Shown: positions 17,098 to 26,803 of the stretch, piece by piece
Position numbering within the stretch: the stretch's first letter is position 1
Layout of the letters: each line of letters begins with the position of its first letter
DNA from: Hoeflea sp.
GTDB lineage: Bacteria; Pseudomonadota; Alphaproteobacteria; Rhizobiales; Rhizobiaceae
Length of the DNA: 64,000 nt
Assembly: GCA_019084245.1 (NCBI GenBank)
Contig: JAHRFE010000029.1
Coordinates: 124,001-188,000 of the forward strand
Reading direction: 5' to 3'
Translations under genes and position numbers: made by a program
The notes under the pieces: model-generated
The model's input: only the letters and a program-made list of their open reading frames with translations
Database searches by the model: none
Told to the model about the DNA's origin: nothing

Positions 17098-17346
17098 CTA
17101 GGACGCGGATTTGCTGTCTTCGTCCGGATTGAGCATCCGGTGCATATGAACGATGAAGTAGCGCATATGGGCATTGTCCACGGTCATTTGCGCCTTAGAC
17201 TTCCATGCCTGGTGGGCCGAGGCATAGTCCGGAAAAATGCCGACAATATCGAGCGCATCGAGATCCCTGAAATCCATCGATTCCAGGCTCTTGAGTTCGC
17301 CGCCAAACACGAGATGCAGTAGTTGTTTCTTTTCGCCATCGGCCAT
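17098..17346 (-). CDS. DUF4170 domain protein
   Basis: 82 residues starting MADGEKKQ, with GGAG upstream of the ATG at 17346; a longer frame from 17382 lacks a ribosome site. The body, GGELKSLESMDFRDLDALDIVGIFPDYASAHQAWKSKAQ, is the short DUF4170 fold found beside waaA in rhizobia. Function unknown; conserved position suggests a link to envelope biogenesis. Confidence 0.82.
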   Translation of the reverse strand: MADGEKKQLLHLVFGGELKSLESMDFRDLDALDIVGIFPDYASAHQAWKSKAQMTVDNAHMRYFIVHMHRMLNPDEDSKSAS

Positions 17347-17412
17347 GGTGTCGCTCCACGAATAAACGGTGCCGCCATTCAAAGCGCGGTTTGCGGCAAT
17401 TCCATAAAAAGG

Positions 17413-18219
17413 TCAATGCCCGTCGGGCGGCTCCAGCAACGCCAGCAATCCGGGAACCTGGGCACGGGAGGCTGCAAGCAGGAGGCCTCGCGAGGGATCG
17501 GTCGCATTGTAGGCCATCCGGGCGCCGGCCTGGTCAACCAGAATGTGGCCGGTTTCAGCGAGCATCGTATCGGCGGCGGCCAGGTCCCATTCACTGGATC
17601 TCGGTCTTATGAACACCCCGTCCAGGCTGCCGCCGGCCACTGCCGCGACCCTGAGCGCCAGCGACGGACCTCCCGGAACCTTTTCGAGACCCGCCTCGGC
17701 GCCAGGCCGCATCTCCTTGGCCACCATGTCCGGCACAGCAACCTGCAAGGGCGCACCCGCGTTCTCGCCTTGGCCCGATTCGAGCCGGATCTCGTTGCGG
17801 AACGCACCTCCTCCGGCGCGTGCATGCCAAATTTCGCCGCGCGCCGGGGCCGCCAGCACCCCGGCCACAGGCTTTCCGTCTTCCACAAGACCGATGCTCA
17901 CGCACCAGTCAGGCCGGCCCGAGACATAGGCGCGGGTGCCGTCTATGGGATCGATGATGAAGACGCGACGATGGGCGAGGCGTTTTTCGGTGTCCTCGCT
18001 CTCCTCGGACAGCCAGCCGTAGTCGGGCCGCGCCGCTAGCAGCATGACGTAAAGCAACCGGTCGATGGCGATGTCGGCTTCCGAGACCGGGGAGCGCCCC
18101 TCGTTCTTGTACCAGACCTCGGGGTCCTGGCGGAAATGCGACATGGCGATATCCGCCGCCAGGCGCGATGCCTCCAGCATCAAAGCAAGGTCGTCGGCAT
18201 AGGGCTCAGTCGCCCGCAA
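17413..18219 (-). CDS. cysQ: 3'(2'),5'-bisphosphate nucleotidase / inositol monophosphatase family
   Basis: 268 residues with the metal-binding signatures of the lithium-sensitive phosphatase family: WLSEESED, the diagnostic DPIDGTRAY and the C-terminal SEWDLAAADTML. The CysQ subgroup hydrolyses 3'-phosphoadenosine 5'-phosphate, recycling the product of sulfate assimilation. Separation from inositol monophosphatase SuhB is by overall resemblance only. It overlaps the 3' end of pmbA by 14 bases. Confidence 0.82.
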   Translation of the reverse strand: MRATEPYADDLALMLEASRLAADIAMSHFRQDPEVWYKNEGRSPVSEADIAIDRLLYVMLLAARPDYGWLSEESEDTEKRLAHRRVFIIDPIDGTRAYVSGRPDWCVSIGLVEDGKPVAGVLAAPARGEIWHARAGGGAFRNEIRLESGQGENAGAPLQVAVPDMVAKEMRPGAEAGLEKVPGGPSLALRVAAVAGGSLDGVFIRPRSSEWDLAAADTMLAETGHILVDQAGARMAYNATDPSRGLLLAASRAQVPGLLALLEPPDGH

Positions 18220-19549
18220 GCGTCATGCCCTCCACGGCAATGGTGGGAGCCGCAATCGAATATTTCCGGTCGATGTCATCCGCAAAAACCATGCGCTTGA
18301 ACATGTCCTTGAGGTTGGAGGCGATGGTCACCTCGGAAACCGGAAAGGTGATTTCGCCGTTCTCGATCCAGAAACCCGAGGCGCCGCGGCTGTATTCGCC
18401 GGTCACCTGGTTGACCCCCTGACCGATCAGCTCGGTCACGTAAAATCCGGTGCCGACCGAGGCGATCAATTCCTTGGGCGACTGCAAGCCGGGATTGACG
18501 ATGACATTGGTCGATGACGGCGAGACGCCGCCGCCGCGGCTTGCCCTTCCATTGCTTTTGAGCCCCAGTTCATGGGCCACAGCGGTGGTCAAATACCATT
18601 GCTGCAGAACCCCGTCCTCGACCATGGTCAGGGGGCCGACGGAGACGCCTTCGCCATCGAAGGGCCTGGACCCGGAGCCGCGCCGGACAAAGGGATCGTC
18701 GACCAGCGTCAGCCCGTCGATGGCGATCTTCTTGCCCATCATGTCCTTGAGGAAGCTGGTCTTGCGGGCAACGGCCGCGCCATTGATGGCCGACACGAGA
18801 TGCCCGATCAGGCCGCGCGCGGCGCGTGGATCAAACACCACGGTGACGTTCGAGCCGGTCTTGACCTTGCGCGGATTGACCCGCGCCACGGCACGTTCGC
18901 CGGCGCTGCGGCCGATCTTTTCAGCGTCATCCAGATCATCGAAAAAGACACGGCTGTCGAAATCGTAATCGCGCTCCATCTTGACGCCCTGGCCGGCAAT
19001 CACGCTGACCGAACGGGAGAAACCGGAGCGCTCGAAGGCGCCCGAGAATCCATGCGACGTGGCCAGCACCATGCCGTACAGACCCGCGCCGGCGCCGGCG
19101 CCGATGGAACTGGCGACGCCCGGCACAGCGAGCGCTGCCGCTTCGGCCGCGCTCGCCGCCTCGATCAGGCTTTCAGCCGGCGGTTCGGTGGAATCAAACA
19201 GGTCGAGATCGGGCCATGTGCTGGCGAGCATCCCGGCATCGGCCAGGCATGCATGCGGATCTTCCGGCGACACACGCGCCATGGCGACCGCGCGCTCTGC
19301 AAGAGCTGCCTCGTCGGCGCCATGACCAGCCTGGACGACCGCCACTTTCTGGCCGACAAACACCCTGAGGCTGAAGTCATCTGATTCGGAGGATTCGGTG
19401 TTTTCCACCTGCCCGTTGCGCACGGAGGCGGACCGGGACCGGCGGCGGACCACCAGGGCATCGGCCTGATCTGCGCCGGCGGCGCGGGCACGCCCTATCA
19501 GGCGCTCTGCCGTCGCCAACAAGCCTTCGGATTGTCTGGATTCGCTCAT
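18206..19549 (-). CDS. pmbA: TldD/PmbA family metalloprotease-related protein
   Basis: 447 residues of the TldD/PmbA family, PmbA-like half of a TldD/TldE protease pair acting on unfolded or modified peptides. Visible signatures: RRRSRSASVRNGQVE, SDDFSLRVFVG, GEGVSVGPL, SNGRASRGGGVSPSSTNV and GASGFWIENGEITFPVSEVTIA. PmbA lacks the HExxxH zinc motif of TldD, and none is seen here. First gene of the minus-strand operon leading to lpxK. Confidence 0.9.
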   Translation of the reverse strand: MSESRQSEGLLATAERLIGRARAAGADQADALVVRRRSRSASVRNGQVENTESSESDDFSLRVFVGQKVAVVQAGHGADEAALAERAVAMARVSPEDPHACLADAGMLASTWPDLDLFDSTEPPAESLIEAASAAEAAALAVPGVASSIGAGAGAGLYGMVLATSHGFSGAFERSGFSRSVSVIAGQGVKMERDYDFDSRVFFDDLDDAEKIGRSAGERAVARVNPRKVKTGSNVTVVFDPRAARGLIGHLVSAINGAAVARKTSFLKDMMGKKIAIDGLTLVDDPFVRRGSGSRPFDGEGVSVGPLTMVEDGVLQQWYLTTAVAHELGLKSNGRASRGGGVSPSSTNVIVNPGLQSPKELIASVGTGFYVTELIGQGVNQVTGEYSRGASGFWIENGEITFPVSEVTIASNLKDMFKRMVFADDIDRKYSIAAPTIAVEGMTLAGD

Positions 19550-19651
19550 GAATTTTGGCCTTTCGCTTGGCTCTCATGTATTGTCCCGGGGGTCAAGCAT
19601 CAAGTCCATCCTGCGCCGAACCGACTTGAAGCCCGAAAAGGAGCATTTTGA

Positions 19652-21469
19652 ATGGCTGCAGCCGAAGCCGGACTTTTCACCGAAGGTCTGATCCTGCTTA
19701 GCGGCGCGATTGTCGCCGCGCCCCTGTTCAAGAAATTGGGGCTGGGGACCGTTCTGGGCTACCTCGCCGCCGGCATCGTCATCGGCCCGCTTCTCCGCTT
19801 CATCACCGATGGCGAGGAGATCCTGCATTTTGCCGAACTCGGCGTGGTTCTGCTGCTGTTCATCATCGGGCTCGAGCTCAAGCCCTCGCGGCTGTGGCAG
19901 ATGCGGCGGGACATTTTCGGACTCGGATTGACGCAGGTGATGGTCTCGGCGGTTGTCATTCTTGCGGCAACGATGGCAATTGCCGGGCAGAATTGGGCCG
20001 CCGCCATCATCATCGGCTTTGGATTGGCCCTGTCCTCGACCGCCTTCGGCATCCAGATTCTCGATGAACGTGGCGATCTCAACACGAGATATGGGCAGAA
20101 ATCGTTCTCGATCCTTCTGTTCCAGGATCTGGCCATCGTGCCGATCCTGGCGCTGGTGCCGTTGGTTGCCCCAGTCACGGCGGACAGCGGCGGCTCGCTG
20201 GTCACCGACATCGCCATCACCATTGGAGCCATCGCGGCCCTGCTCATTGCCGGGCGGTATCTGCTCAATCCGATGTTCCAGCTGATTGCAGAGGCGGGCG
20301 CCAAGGAGGCGATGATCGCGGCGGCGCTGTTCGTGGTGCTGGCGTCCGGCATGCTGATGCAGGTCGCGGGACTGTCGATGGCGCTGGGCGCCTTCATCGC
20401 CGGCGTGATGCTGGCCGAATCCTCCTACCGGCACGAGCTTGAAGCCGACATCGAGCCATTCCGCGGCATTCTGCTCGGATTGTTCTTCATGGCGGTGGGG
20501 CTTTCGCTGGACCTTTCGGTGATCGCCGACAATATCCTGCTCATTGCGATTGCCGTCCCGGTGCTGATGGGCATCAAGGCGCTGGTGATCTATGGCGCCT
20601 GCCGGGCTTTCGGCTCCAACCACAATGACAGTGTCCAGATTGCCGGATTGTTGCCTCAGGGCGGCGAATTCGGCTTCGTGATTTTCAGCGCGGCAGCTGC
20701 GGCGGGTGTCTTCAGCCCGGCGACAGCCTCGCTGCTGGTGGCGATTGTCACGCTTTCGATGGCGCTGACGCCGGTGGCCGCAGTCCTCGCCAGACGCCTC
20801 ATGCACACGGCGGATCACGAACAGATGGAGGAGGATTTCGCTGACGCGGGCTCGGACGTTCTGATGATCGGGTTCTCGCGCTTCGGACAGATCGCCTCGC
20901 AGATGCTGCTGGCCGGCGGATCGGACGTGACCATCATCGAACACTCCGCAGACCGGATCCGCTCGGCGTCGAAATTCGGCTTCAAGATCTATTTTGGCGA
21001 TGGAACACGTAAGGACGTGCTGATCGCAGCGGGTATCAAGCGCGCGAAGATCGTCGCCGTCTGCACCCAGAAGATGGAAGTCACCGACAGGATCGTTGAT
21101 CTGATCCAGGCGGAATTTCCCACGGTGCGCATTTTCGCGCGCGCCTATGACCGGACACACACCTTGTCGTTGCGCGCCCGTGACGTGGAGTATGAACTGC
21201 GCGAAACCTTCGAATCCGGCCTTGTATTTGGCCGCAAGACGCTTGAAGCGCTGGGAACGTCGGAGGATCTGGCGCATGAGATCAGCAATGACGTGCGCCG
21301 CCGGGACGAGGAGCGGCTTGCGCTGCAAGCCGTGGAGGGCATCATGGCCGGCCGGGAGAAACTGCTCACCCGCCCGGTCACGCCGGAGCCCCTGATCAAG
21401 CCCAAACGCGAATCCGAACGACTGGACAAACCGCTTGAACCCGATATCTCCTTGTCGGATCCCGCTTGA
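19652..21469 (+). CDS. CPA2-family monovalent cation:proton antiporter (KefB/KefC type)
   Basis: 605 residues: about 12 transmembrane helices in the first 390 residues (FKKLGLGTVLGYLAAGIVIGP, ADSGG loop, LPQGGEFGFVIFSA), then a cytosolic TrkA-N/RCK nucleotide-binding domain from about 405 (VLMIGFSRFGQIASQ, YFGDGTRKDVLIAAG). The GGEFGFV motif and the fused RCK domain define glutathione-gated-type potassium efflux systems, though gating here is not known. AGGAG precedes the ATG. The next gene starts at its stop. Confidence 0.9.
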   Translation: MAAAEAGLFTEGLILLSGAIVAAPLFKKLGLGTVLGYLAAGIVIGPLLRFITDGEEILHFAELGVVLLLFIIGLELKPSRLWQMRRDIFGLGLTQVMVSAVVILAATMAIAGQNWAAAIIIGFGLALSSTAFGIQILDERGDLNTRYGQKSFSILLFQDLAIVPILALVPLVAPVTADSGGSLVTDIAITIGAIAALLIAGRYLLNPMFQLIAEAGAKEAMIAAALFVVLASGMLMQVAGLSMALGAFIAGVMLAESSYRHELEADIEPFRGILLGLFFMAVGLSLDLSVIADNILLIAIAVPVLMGIKALVIYGACRAFGSNHNDSVQIAGLLPQGGEFGFVIFSAAAAAGVFSPATASLLVAIVTLSMALTPVAAVLARRLMHTADHEQMEEDFADAGSDVLMIGFSRFGQIASQMLLAGGSDVTIIEHSADRIRSASKFGFKIYFGDGTRKDVLIAAGIKRAKIVAVCTQKMEVTDRIVDLIQAEFPTVRIFARAYDRTHTLSLRARDVEYELRETFESGLVFGRKTLEALGTSEDLAHEISNDVRRRDEERLALQAVEGIMAGREKLLTRPVTPEPLIKPKRESERLDKPLEPDISLSDPA

Positions 21470-21477
21470 CCATCAGC

Positions 21478-21912
21478 ATGAAAGACAAGCCCATGATGAC
21501 GCCGTTTCACCTCGCTTTTCCCATTCGCAACATCGAAGAGACGCGCCATTTTTATGGCGACGTGCTGGGCTGTCCGATGGGACGGTTCACCGAAAGCTGG
21601 ATCGATTTCGATCTGTTCGGGCACCAGATGTCCGGTCACGTCCGTCCGGATGCGGGCACGGGCGCTTCGCCGGGGGTGGTTGACGGTCATTCCGTACCTA
21701 TCCCGCATTTTGGCGCCGTGCTTCAGATGGATGACTGGAAGGCGCTCGCCGCGCGGCTCGAAGCCGCGGACAGCATTGACTGGATCATGAAACCGACACT
21801 GCGATTTGAAGGCCAACCCGGCGAGCAGGCGACCCTTTTCATCCGAGATCCATCCGGCAATGCACTTGAGTTCAAGGGATTTGCCGATCTGGGGCAGATC
21901 TTCGCCTCGTGA
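21478..21912 (+). CDS. VOC (glyoxalase/bleomycin resistance) family protein
   Basis: About 144 residues with the vicinal-oxygen-chelate fold: PFHLAFPIRNIEETRHFYGDVLG at the N-terminus supplies the first metal ligand His, and LFIRDPSGNALEFKGF at the C-terminus supplies Glu. Members include dioxygenases and resistance proteins; substrate unknown. Start is uncertain: ATG 21478 is chosen, TTG 21466 or ATG 21493 are alternatives. It lies in a tight plus-strand group with the Kef antiporter and MATE pump. Confidence 0.83.
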   Translation: MKDKPMMTPFHLAFPIRNIEETRHFYGDVLGCPMGRFTESWIDFDLFGHQMSGHVRPDAGTGASPGVVDGHSVPIPHFGAVLQMDDWKALAARLEAADSIDWIMKPTLRFEGQPGEQATLFIRDPSGNALEFKGFADLGQIFAS

Positions 21913-23372
21913 GCGACGGGGCGCCTCCGGCAACCGGCGCAGCCGCCGCACCCCGGCCGCGCGGCGAAGCCGGTATCTTTGTCACCGGCTCGACCATGAA
22001 GCATGTCGTGACCATGACCGCGACCGGCTCGATCGGCTTGGTGGCGGTCTTCATCGTCGATGCGCTCAACCTGTTCTACATCTCGCTGCTGGGACAGCAG
22101 GAGCTTGCAGCCGCCATCGGCTATGCAGGCACACTTCTGTTTTTCAGCACGTCGATCGCCATCGGCCTGTCGATCGCAGCAACCGCGCTGACAGCACGCG
22201 CGCTCGGCCGGGGCGAGCGCGGCGAGGCGCGCGAGATCGCCGGCGCGTCGATCGCCTACATGCTGATCCTGATGATCGCGACGGTGGCGCTGATCTATCC
22301 GTTTCTCGCAGACCTGGTGCAGATGATGGGCGCCAGAGGCGAAACCGCCGAACTCGCCACGGAATTCATGCAGATCGTGCTGCCCTCCCTGCCCGTGCTC
22401 GGCACCGGCATGTGCCTGGCGGCGCTGCTGCGCGCCGTGGGCGACGCCAAGCGGGCGATGTATGTCACGCTCGGCGCGGGCGCGCTGACCGCCGTGCTCG
22501 ATCCGATCTTCATCTTCGGCTTCGATCTCGGCATCCATGGCGCGGCGATCGCCACGGTGATCTCGCGGTTTGCGCTGGTGGCGATCGGCCTTTACGGGCT
22601 CATCCGGGTGCACAATCTGGTCGCTTTGCCTTCAAGGGCGGTGATCGCGCGGGAATTCCGGCCATTCCTGGCCATCGGCCTGCCGGCTCTGATGACCCAG
22701 ATCGCCACGCCCGTGGGCAACACCTTCGTCACCACGTCCATGGCAGAGCATGGCGACGCGGCCGTGGCCGGATGGGCCGTGGTCGGGCGGCTGATCCCGG
22801 TCGCGTTCGGAGCCCTGTTCGCGCTGTCAGGCGCGATCGGACCGATCCTGGGTCAGAACTACGGCGCCAGGCGCTATGACCGGCTGATGTCGACGATGCG
22901 CGACGCCCTGATCTTCATCATGATCTACACAATTGTCGCATGGGCCTTGCTGGCCCTGTTCCGCAACCAGATCGCGGATCTTTTCGGCGCCACGGGCGAT
23001 GCGCGCGCGGTGATCGTGTTCTTCTGCCTGTTCGTTGCCGGAAGCTTCATCTTCAACGGCATGCTGTTCGTGGCCAATGCGGCGTTCAACAATCTGGGCT
23101 TCGCGCTCTATTCCACCGCCTTCAACTGGGGCCGCTCGACGCTCGGTGTCATCCCCTTTGTCTGGCTCGGATCGCACTGGTATGGAGCTCCCGGCGCGCT
23201 CGCCGGCTATGGCCTGGGCGCGGTCGTGTTCGGCCTTGCCGCGGTCATTGTCAGCTTCAGGGTAATTTCCAAGATCGGCGACCGAGACGGCGGCACGCCG
23301 GATGGAACTGTGCTCCATATCCCGCCCGCGGGAAATTCAGCCTTCACCAGCGGCAAGGCCTCGACGCTTTAG
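21909..23372 (+). CDS. MATE family multidrug/sodium-coupled efflux transporter
   Basis: 487 residues with 12 predicted transmembrane helices and the two-fold MATE repeat, including ALTARALGRGERGEA after helix 2 and GPILGQNYGARRYDRL in the second half. Exports cationic compounds in exchange for sodium or protons; substrate unknown. The GTG start overlaps the VOC stop by four bases. The 3' end overlaps the convergent patatin gene by four bases. Confidence 0.88.
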   Translation: MSDGAPPATGAAAAPRPRGEAGIFVTGSTMKHVVTMTATGSIGLVAVFIVDALNLFYISLLGQQELAAAIGYAGTLLFFSTSIAIGLSIAATALTARALGRGERGEAREIAGASIAYMLILMIATVALIYPFLADLVQMMGARGETAELATEFMQIVLPSLPVLGTGMCLAALLRAVGDAKRAMYVTLGAGALTAVLDPIFIFGFDLGIHGAAIATVISRFALVAIGLYGLIRVHNLVALPSRAVIAREFRPFLAIGLPALMTQIATPVGNTFVTTSMAEHGDAAVAGWAVVGRLIPVAFGALFALSGAIGPILGQNYGARRYDRLMSTMRDALIFIMIYTIVAWALLALFRNQIADLFGATGDARAVIVFFCLFVAGSFIFNGMLFVANAAFNNLGFALYSTAFNWGRSTLGVIPFVWLGSHWYGAPGALAGYGLGAVVFGLAAVIVSFRVISKIGDRDGGTPDGTVLHIPPAGNSAFTSGKASTL

Positions 23373-24253
23373 GAAAGGTCGTGAAAGGCGAAGGCGGCAT
23401 CGAGGTCGCGCTTGAGCTGTTCGGCCACGCCCTTCGAATCGTTGAGGATCTCCTTGGCCTTGAGGAAATCCAGAACCCGGTACTGATGCACCTCGGGCCT
23501 CAGGAGAATGTGCGGCGGATAGGCCTGCCGCTTCATCTCGATGATCGACTGCATCATCAGCTGATTGGCTCCGAACATCATGTCGATGCTTGACGGCGCC
23601 TGACCTGGCGTTCCAGACGGCAGGCCGACAACGTCGACGCCGATGATGATGTCGGCCAGTCCGCTCAACTTGTCGAAGGGCACCGGATTGAAAATGCCGC
23701 CATCGACCATGATCCGGTCCCCAATCTTGACCGGCCGGAACACCGCCGGAATCGCGGCCGAGGCGGCTATTGCAGGGCGTAATTCGCCGGTCTCGCACAC
23801 CACTTCGCAGTGGCCGAAATAATCGGTGACCATGATCTTGGTCGGGATCGTCAGATCCTCGAAATTGCGGGCGACACCCGCGGGCAGAAACTCCTCGAGG
23901 ATTCGCTCGACATTGAACTGGCCAAGCCGCAACCCGTTTTCCATCGCGTCCTTGACGCCGAGCGGACGGGCCGCCTTCCAGATCCTGCCGAATGCGTTTG
24001 ACGGCTTTCCGATTGTCGCCAGCGTATGATCGCGGATTTCCTGGCCGGATAGGCCCGAGGCCATGGCCGCGCCCATGATTGACCCTATGGAAGATCCCGA
24101 GATGGCCACGGGCCGGATGCCCATGGCATCGAGCGTCTCGATGATGTGGATATGGGCAACACCGCGCGCGCCGCCACCGCCGAAGGCCACCGCAACAGTG
24201 GGACCGGATGATCGGACCGGAAGGTCCGGAACGGTGATTTCGATCTTACCCAT
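23369..24253 (-). CDS. patatin-like phospholipase family protein
   Basis: 294 residues with a complete patatin catalytic set: the oxyanion loop FGGGGARGVAH, the nucleophile elbow GSSIGS, and the catalytic Asp in VDGGIFNPVP. Acts as a serine lipid acyl hydrolase; related to the RssA/NTE branch. No signal peptide, so it is probably cytosolic. The ATG at 24253 overlaps the rsmD stop by eight bases; the longer frame upstream is the rsmD gene read out of frame. Confidence 0.88.
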   Translation of the reverse strand: MGKIEITVPDLPVRSSGPTVAVAFGGGGARGVAHIHIIETLDAMGIRPVAISGSSIGSIMGAAMASGLSGQEIRDHTLATIGKPSNAFGRIWKAARPLGVKDAMENGLRLGQFNVERILEEFLPAGVARNFEDLTIPTKIMVTDYFGHCEVVCETGELRPAIAASAAIPAVFRPVKIGDRIMVDGGIFNPVPFDKLSGLADIIIGVDVVGLPSGTPGQAPSSIDMMFGANQLMMQSIIEMKRQAYPPHILLRPEVHQYRVLDFLKAKEILNDSKGVAEQLKRDLDAAFAFHDLS

Positions 24254-24866
24254 TGTCCAGACTGCTTTCAGTGGTGTTTTCGGCCATCGTCCGCTCGAGC
24301 GACTGACCTTTTGCATCATACCGGAAAAAACGCATGACCGTGTCACCAAAGGCGCGGGCTTCCAGAAGGCCGAATTCCGGCCCTGGCTCCGGCTGGGCTG
24401 CGGCCACTTCCTCGAGGACAATCACCGCGCCGGGGGCAATCCAGCCGCCCCTTGCGGCCGAGGCCAGGGCTTTTTCACCCAGGCCCTGGCCGTAGGGCGG
24501 GTCGGCGAAGATAAGATCGAATTGCCCCATCGTGCCGGTCGGGCCCAGCTTGGTGGCGTCACGGCGAAACAACCGCGCCCGCCCCTGCAATCCAAAGCTC
24601 TCGATGTTCTTCTGGATGATCCCGCGGCCCTCGACGCCACTCTCGACGAACAGCGCGGAGCGGCAGCCGCGCGACAGCGCCTCGAGCCCGAGCGCCCCGG
24701 TGCCCGCAAACAGATCAAGTACGCGCGTTTGATCGAGCGCTTCGGGGTAGGCGTGGCTCAGGATGTTGAACAGGCTTTCACGGCTCCGGTCCGTGGTGGG
24801 CCGGATCGACTGGGTTTTTGGCGCGGCAAGGCTCCTGCCGCGAAATTCACCTCCGACGATCCGCAC
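24246..24866 (-). CDS. rsmD: 16S rRNA (guanine(966)-N(2))-methyltransferase
   Basis: 206 residues starting with a GTG codon: [16 protein letters not shown] is the conserved RsmD N-terminus, so the start is secure although the frame stays open upstream. SAM motif [19 protein letters not shown] at about 45-64 and the catalytic DPPYG complete the methyltransferase. It modifies G966 in the small subunit. The start lies 20 bases inside the end of rluB, so translation is coupled. Confidence 0.92.
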   Translation of the reverse strand: MRIVGGEFRGRSLAAPKTQSIRPTTDRSRESLFNILSHAYPEALDQTRVLDLFAGTGALGLEALSRGCRSALFVESGVEGRGIIQKNIESFGLQGRARLFRRDATKLGPTGTMGQFDLIFADPPYGQGLGEKALASAARGGWIAPGAVIVLEEVAAAQPEPGPEFGLLEARAFGDTVMRFFRYDAKGQSLERTMAENTTESSLDNG

Positions 24867-26604
24867 CTGGTCCGCGTCCCTTCCCGGAATCCGGCTTGCC
24901 GCCACGGTTTTCGCCCGCTGGCTTTGCAGAAGGCTTGCCATAACTCTTGCCTGGTCCCTTCGCAGGGCCATCGAATGACTTGCCGCCACGGTCTTCGCCA
25001 GTGGGCCTTCCCGCCGGCTTGCCAAAACTCTTGCCCGGTCCCTTCGCAGGACCATCGAACGACTTTCCGCCACGGTTTTCACCCGCTGGCTTTCCAAAAG
25101 GCTTTCCCGCCGGCTTGCCGTAACTCTTGCCCGGCCCCTTCGCAGGACCATCGAACGACTTTCCGCCGCCCGGTTTGCCCGCGGGCTTGAAGCCAGGCTT
25201 GCCGCCCGGTGTCTTGAAATCCCGGGCAGGCCTGCCCTCCTCAGCGTCACCAGCGGGCCGCGGCTTGGCGCGATCCTTGGGGAAGCTGCCCCGGCGCGTG
25301 TCGGCGCGCTGGTCCGCCCGGGCAGGCTTGCGCTCGGATTTGTCACCGCCGCGTTCAGCCTCGGCTTTCTTGGCATCCGCCACGGGACGCGCGCCGGGCG
25401 CCATCCAGACATTGGTGGCGCGGCTGCGCTGGACAAAGCTGCGCTTGGCAGGCCTCTCCCCCGGCTCCTCATTGCGTCCGCCGCCGGGCTTGTCCGGTCT
25501 CGACGTAGCGAAGGGTTTGCGATCGCCTCTGTCGCGGTCGGGCCTTTCGCGGTCAGGTGCGCGATCCCTGTCGCGGCCGAAAGTCTTGCCGTCACGAGAT
25601 GGGCCGTCACGAGATGGGCCATCGCGCGACGGGCCGTCTCGCGACGGCCGCCCGGGCTTGGTGTCCATCCGCGCTCGTGCGCGCTCGGTCTTTTCCGAAC
25701 TGGAAATCCATTCCCGCTGCGCCGGCTTGGCCGGAGCCTTCGGCTTGGCGTCAGGCTTAGGCGGCAGGTGTTCGCTCAGCGGCGCGTCGAAATTTGCGCC
25801 CGATTCCTCGATCATCCGCTCGCCAAGCTGCTCGCGCAGGATGCGGCTCTTGACCTCGACAACCTCGCCCTCGCGAATGTCGCCCAGCTGGAATGGCCCA
25901 AAGGAGATGCGGATCAGGCGGTTGACGTCGAGACCGAGCGCGCCGAGCACATTCTTGATCTCGCGGTTCTTGCCTTCGCGCAGACCCATGGTGATCCAGA
26001 CATTGTGGCCCTGCTTGCGGTCGAGCGTCGCCTCGATGGCGCCGTAGAGCACGCCCTCGACCGCGATCCCTTCCTTGAGCTCGTCGAGCCGGGCCTGGTC
26101 GATGTCGCCATAGGCGCGGACGCGGTAGCGGCGAAGCCAGCCGGTCTGGGGCAGTTCCAGCGTGCGGGCCAGCCCCCCATCATTGGTGAGCAGCAAGAGG
26201 CCCTCGGTGTTGATGTCCAGACGGCCGACGGTCATGACCCGAGGCAGATGCTTGGGCAGCTTGTCGAAGACGGTGTCCCGGCCTTCGGGATCCTTGTTGG
26301 TGGTCACCAGCCCCGCCGGCTTGTGATAGACCCAGAGCCGGGTGCGTTCGATGCCGCCGATCTCCTCGCCATCGACCTCGATCCGGTCGGTGAGCGACAC
26401 CACCACGGCCGGGGTCTCGAGGATCTTGCCATTGACCTTGATGCGGCCCTCGGCGACCATCCTTTCGACGTCGCGGCGCGAGGCGACGCCCGCGCGCGCC
26501 AGGATCTTGGCGATCCGGCCGCTGTCGGTGGCAGCCTCAGCCGTTCCCGGCACGTCCTTTGCGGAGTGCGGTTTGGCGCGTTTGGGCTTGTCTTGTTCTG
26601 TCAT
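24847..26604 (-). CDS. rluB: 23S rRNA pseudouridine synthase with long repetitive basic tail
   Basis: 585 residues from ATG 26604 (GTG 26625 alternative). S4 RNA-binding domain at about 30-80, then the RsuA/RluB synthase domain with the catalytic Asp in [18 protein letters not shown], ending near residue 250. About 330 residues follow that are Lys/Arg/Gly/Pro-rich and disordered, including four SRDGP units and three copies of [13 protein letters not shown](Y/F)GKP. Basic tails are common in rhizobial RluB homologues and probably bind RNA. The tail makes open frames on the opposite strand. Confidence 0.9.
   Translation of the reverse strand: MTEQDKPKRAKPHSAKDVPGTAEAATDSGRIAKILARAGVASRRDVERMVAEGRIKVNGKILETPAVVVSLTDRIEVDGEEIGGIERTRLWVYHKPAGLVTTNKDPEGRDTVFDKLPKHLPRVMTVGRLDINTEGLLLLTNDGGLARTLELPQTGWLRRYRVRAYGDIDQARLDELKEGIAVEGVLYGAIEATLDRKQGHNVWITMGLREGKNREIKNVLGALGLDVNRLIRISFGPFQLGDIREGEVVEVKSRILREQLGERMIEESGANFDAPLSEHLPPKPDAKPKAPAKPAQREWISSSEKTERARARMDTKPGRPSRDGPSRDGPSRDGPSRDGKTFGRDRDRAPDRERPDRDRGDRKPFATSRPDKPGGGRNEEPGERPAKRSFVQRSRATNVWMAPGARPVADAKKAEAERGGDKSERKPARADQRADTRRGSFPKDRAKPRPAGDAEEGRPARDFKTPGGKPGFKPAGKPGGGKSFDGPAKGPGKSYGKPAGKPFGKPAGENRGGKSFDGPAKGPGKSFGKPAGRPTGEDRGGKSFDGPAKGPGKSYGKPSAKPAGENRGGKPDSGKGRGPGADRRR
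24960..25170 (-). repeat. imperfect tandem repeats encoding the rluB tail
   Basis: Three DNA copies of a block encoding [13 protein letters not shown] begin near 24966, 25048 and 25144, spaced about 80 and 96 bases. A separate run of 15-base units (SRDGP, four copies) lies at about 25595-25655. These stay in frame, so copy number can vary by slippage without breaking the enzyme. Confidence 0.8.
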
Positions 26605-26803
26605 TTGCTGTTTGCCTGCCTTCACAGCGTAAGCCGCGTTGTCTTTGACGCGCCATGGCCGCTCGATACGTTCGGTTTGCGCAGAGGCCTTGCTTCAGAC
26701 CGTTTCAGGTCTGACGGGGGTATGCGGTTAAATGGCTGTCTAGCAGGTTGGGCGTGCCGGGTTAAGGGGTTTCATCGGTGGTCAGCATCAGTCCGGATTT
26801 TTC

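Noticed and set aside
19574-21328. 584-codon open frame opposite the Kef antiporter
   Set aside because: Gln/Arg/His-rich translation of the antisense strand of membrane-protein codons; no family features.
24246-25622. 458-residue fused form of RsmD with a long Ser/Arg/Ala N-terminus
   Set aside because: The N-terminal 250 residues are the rluB tail read in another frame; the RsmD domain begins exactly at the GTG at 24866.
24960-25660. Repeat units that superficially suggest a CRISPR array
   Set aside because: Repeats are in frame with rluB, imperfect, with repetitive rather than unique spacers, and no cas genes are nearby.
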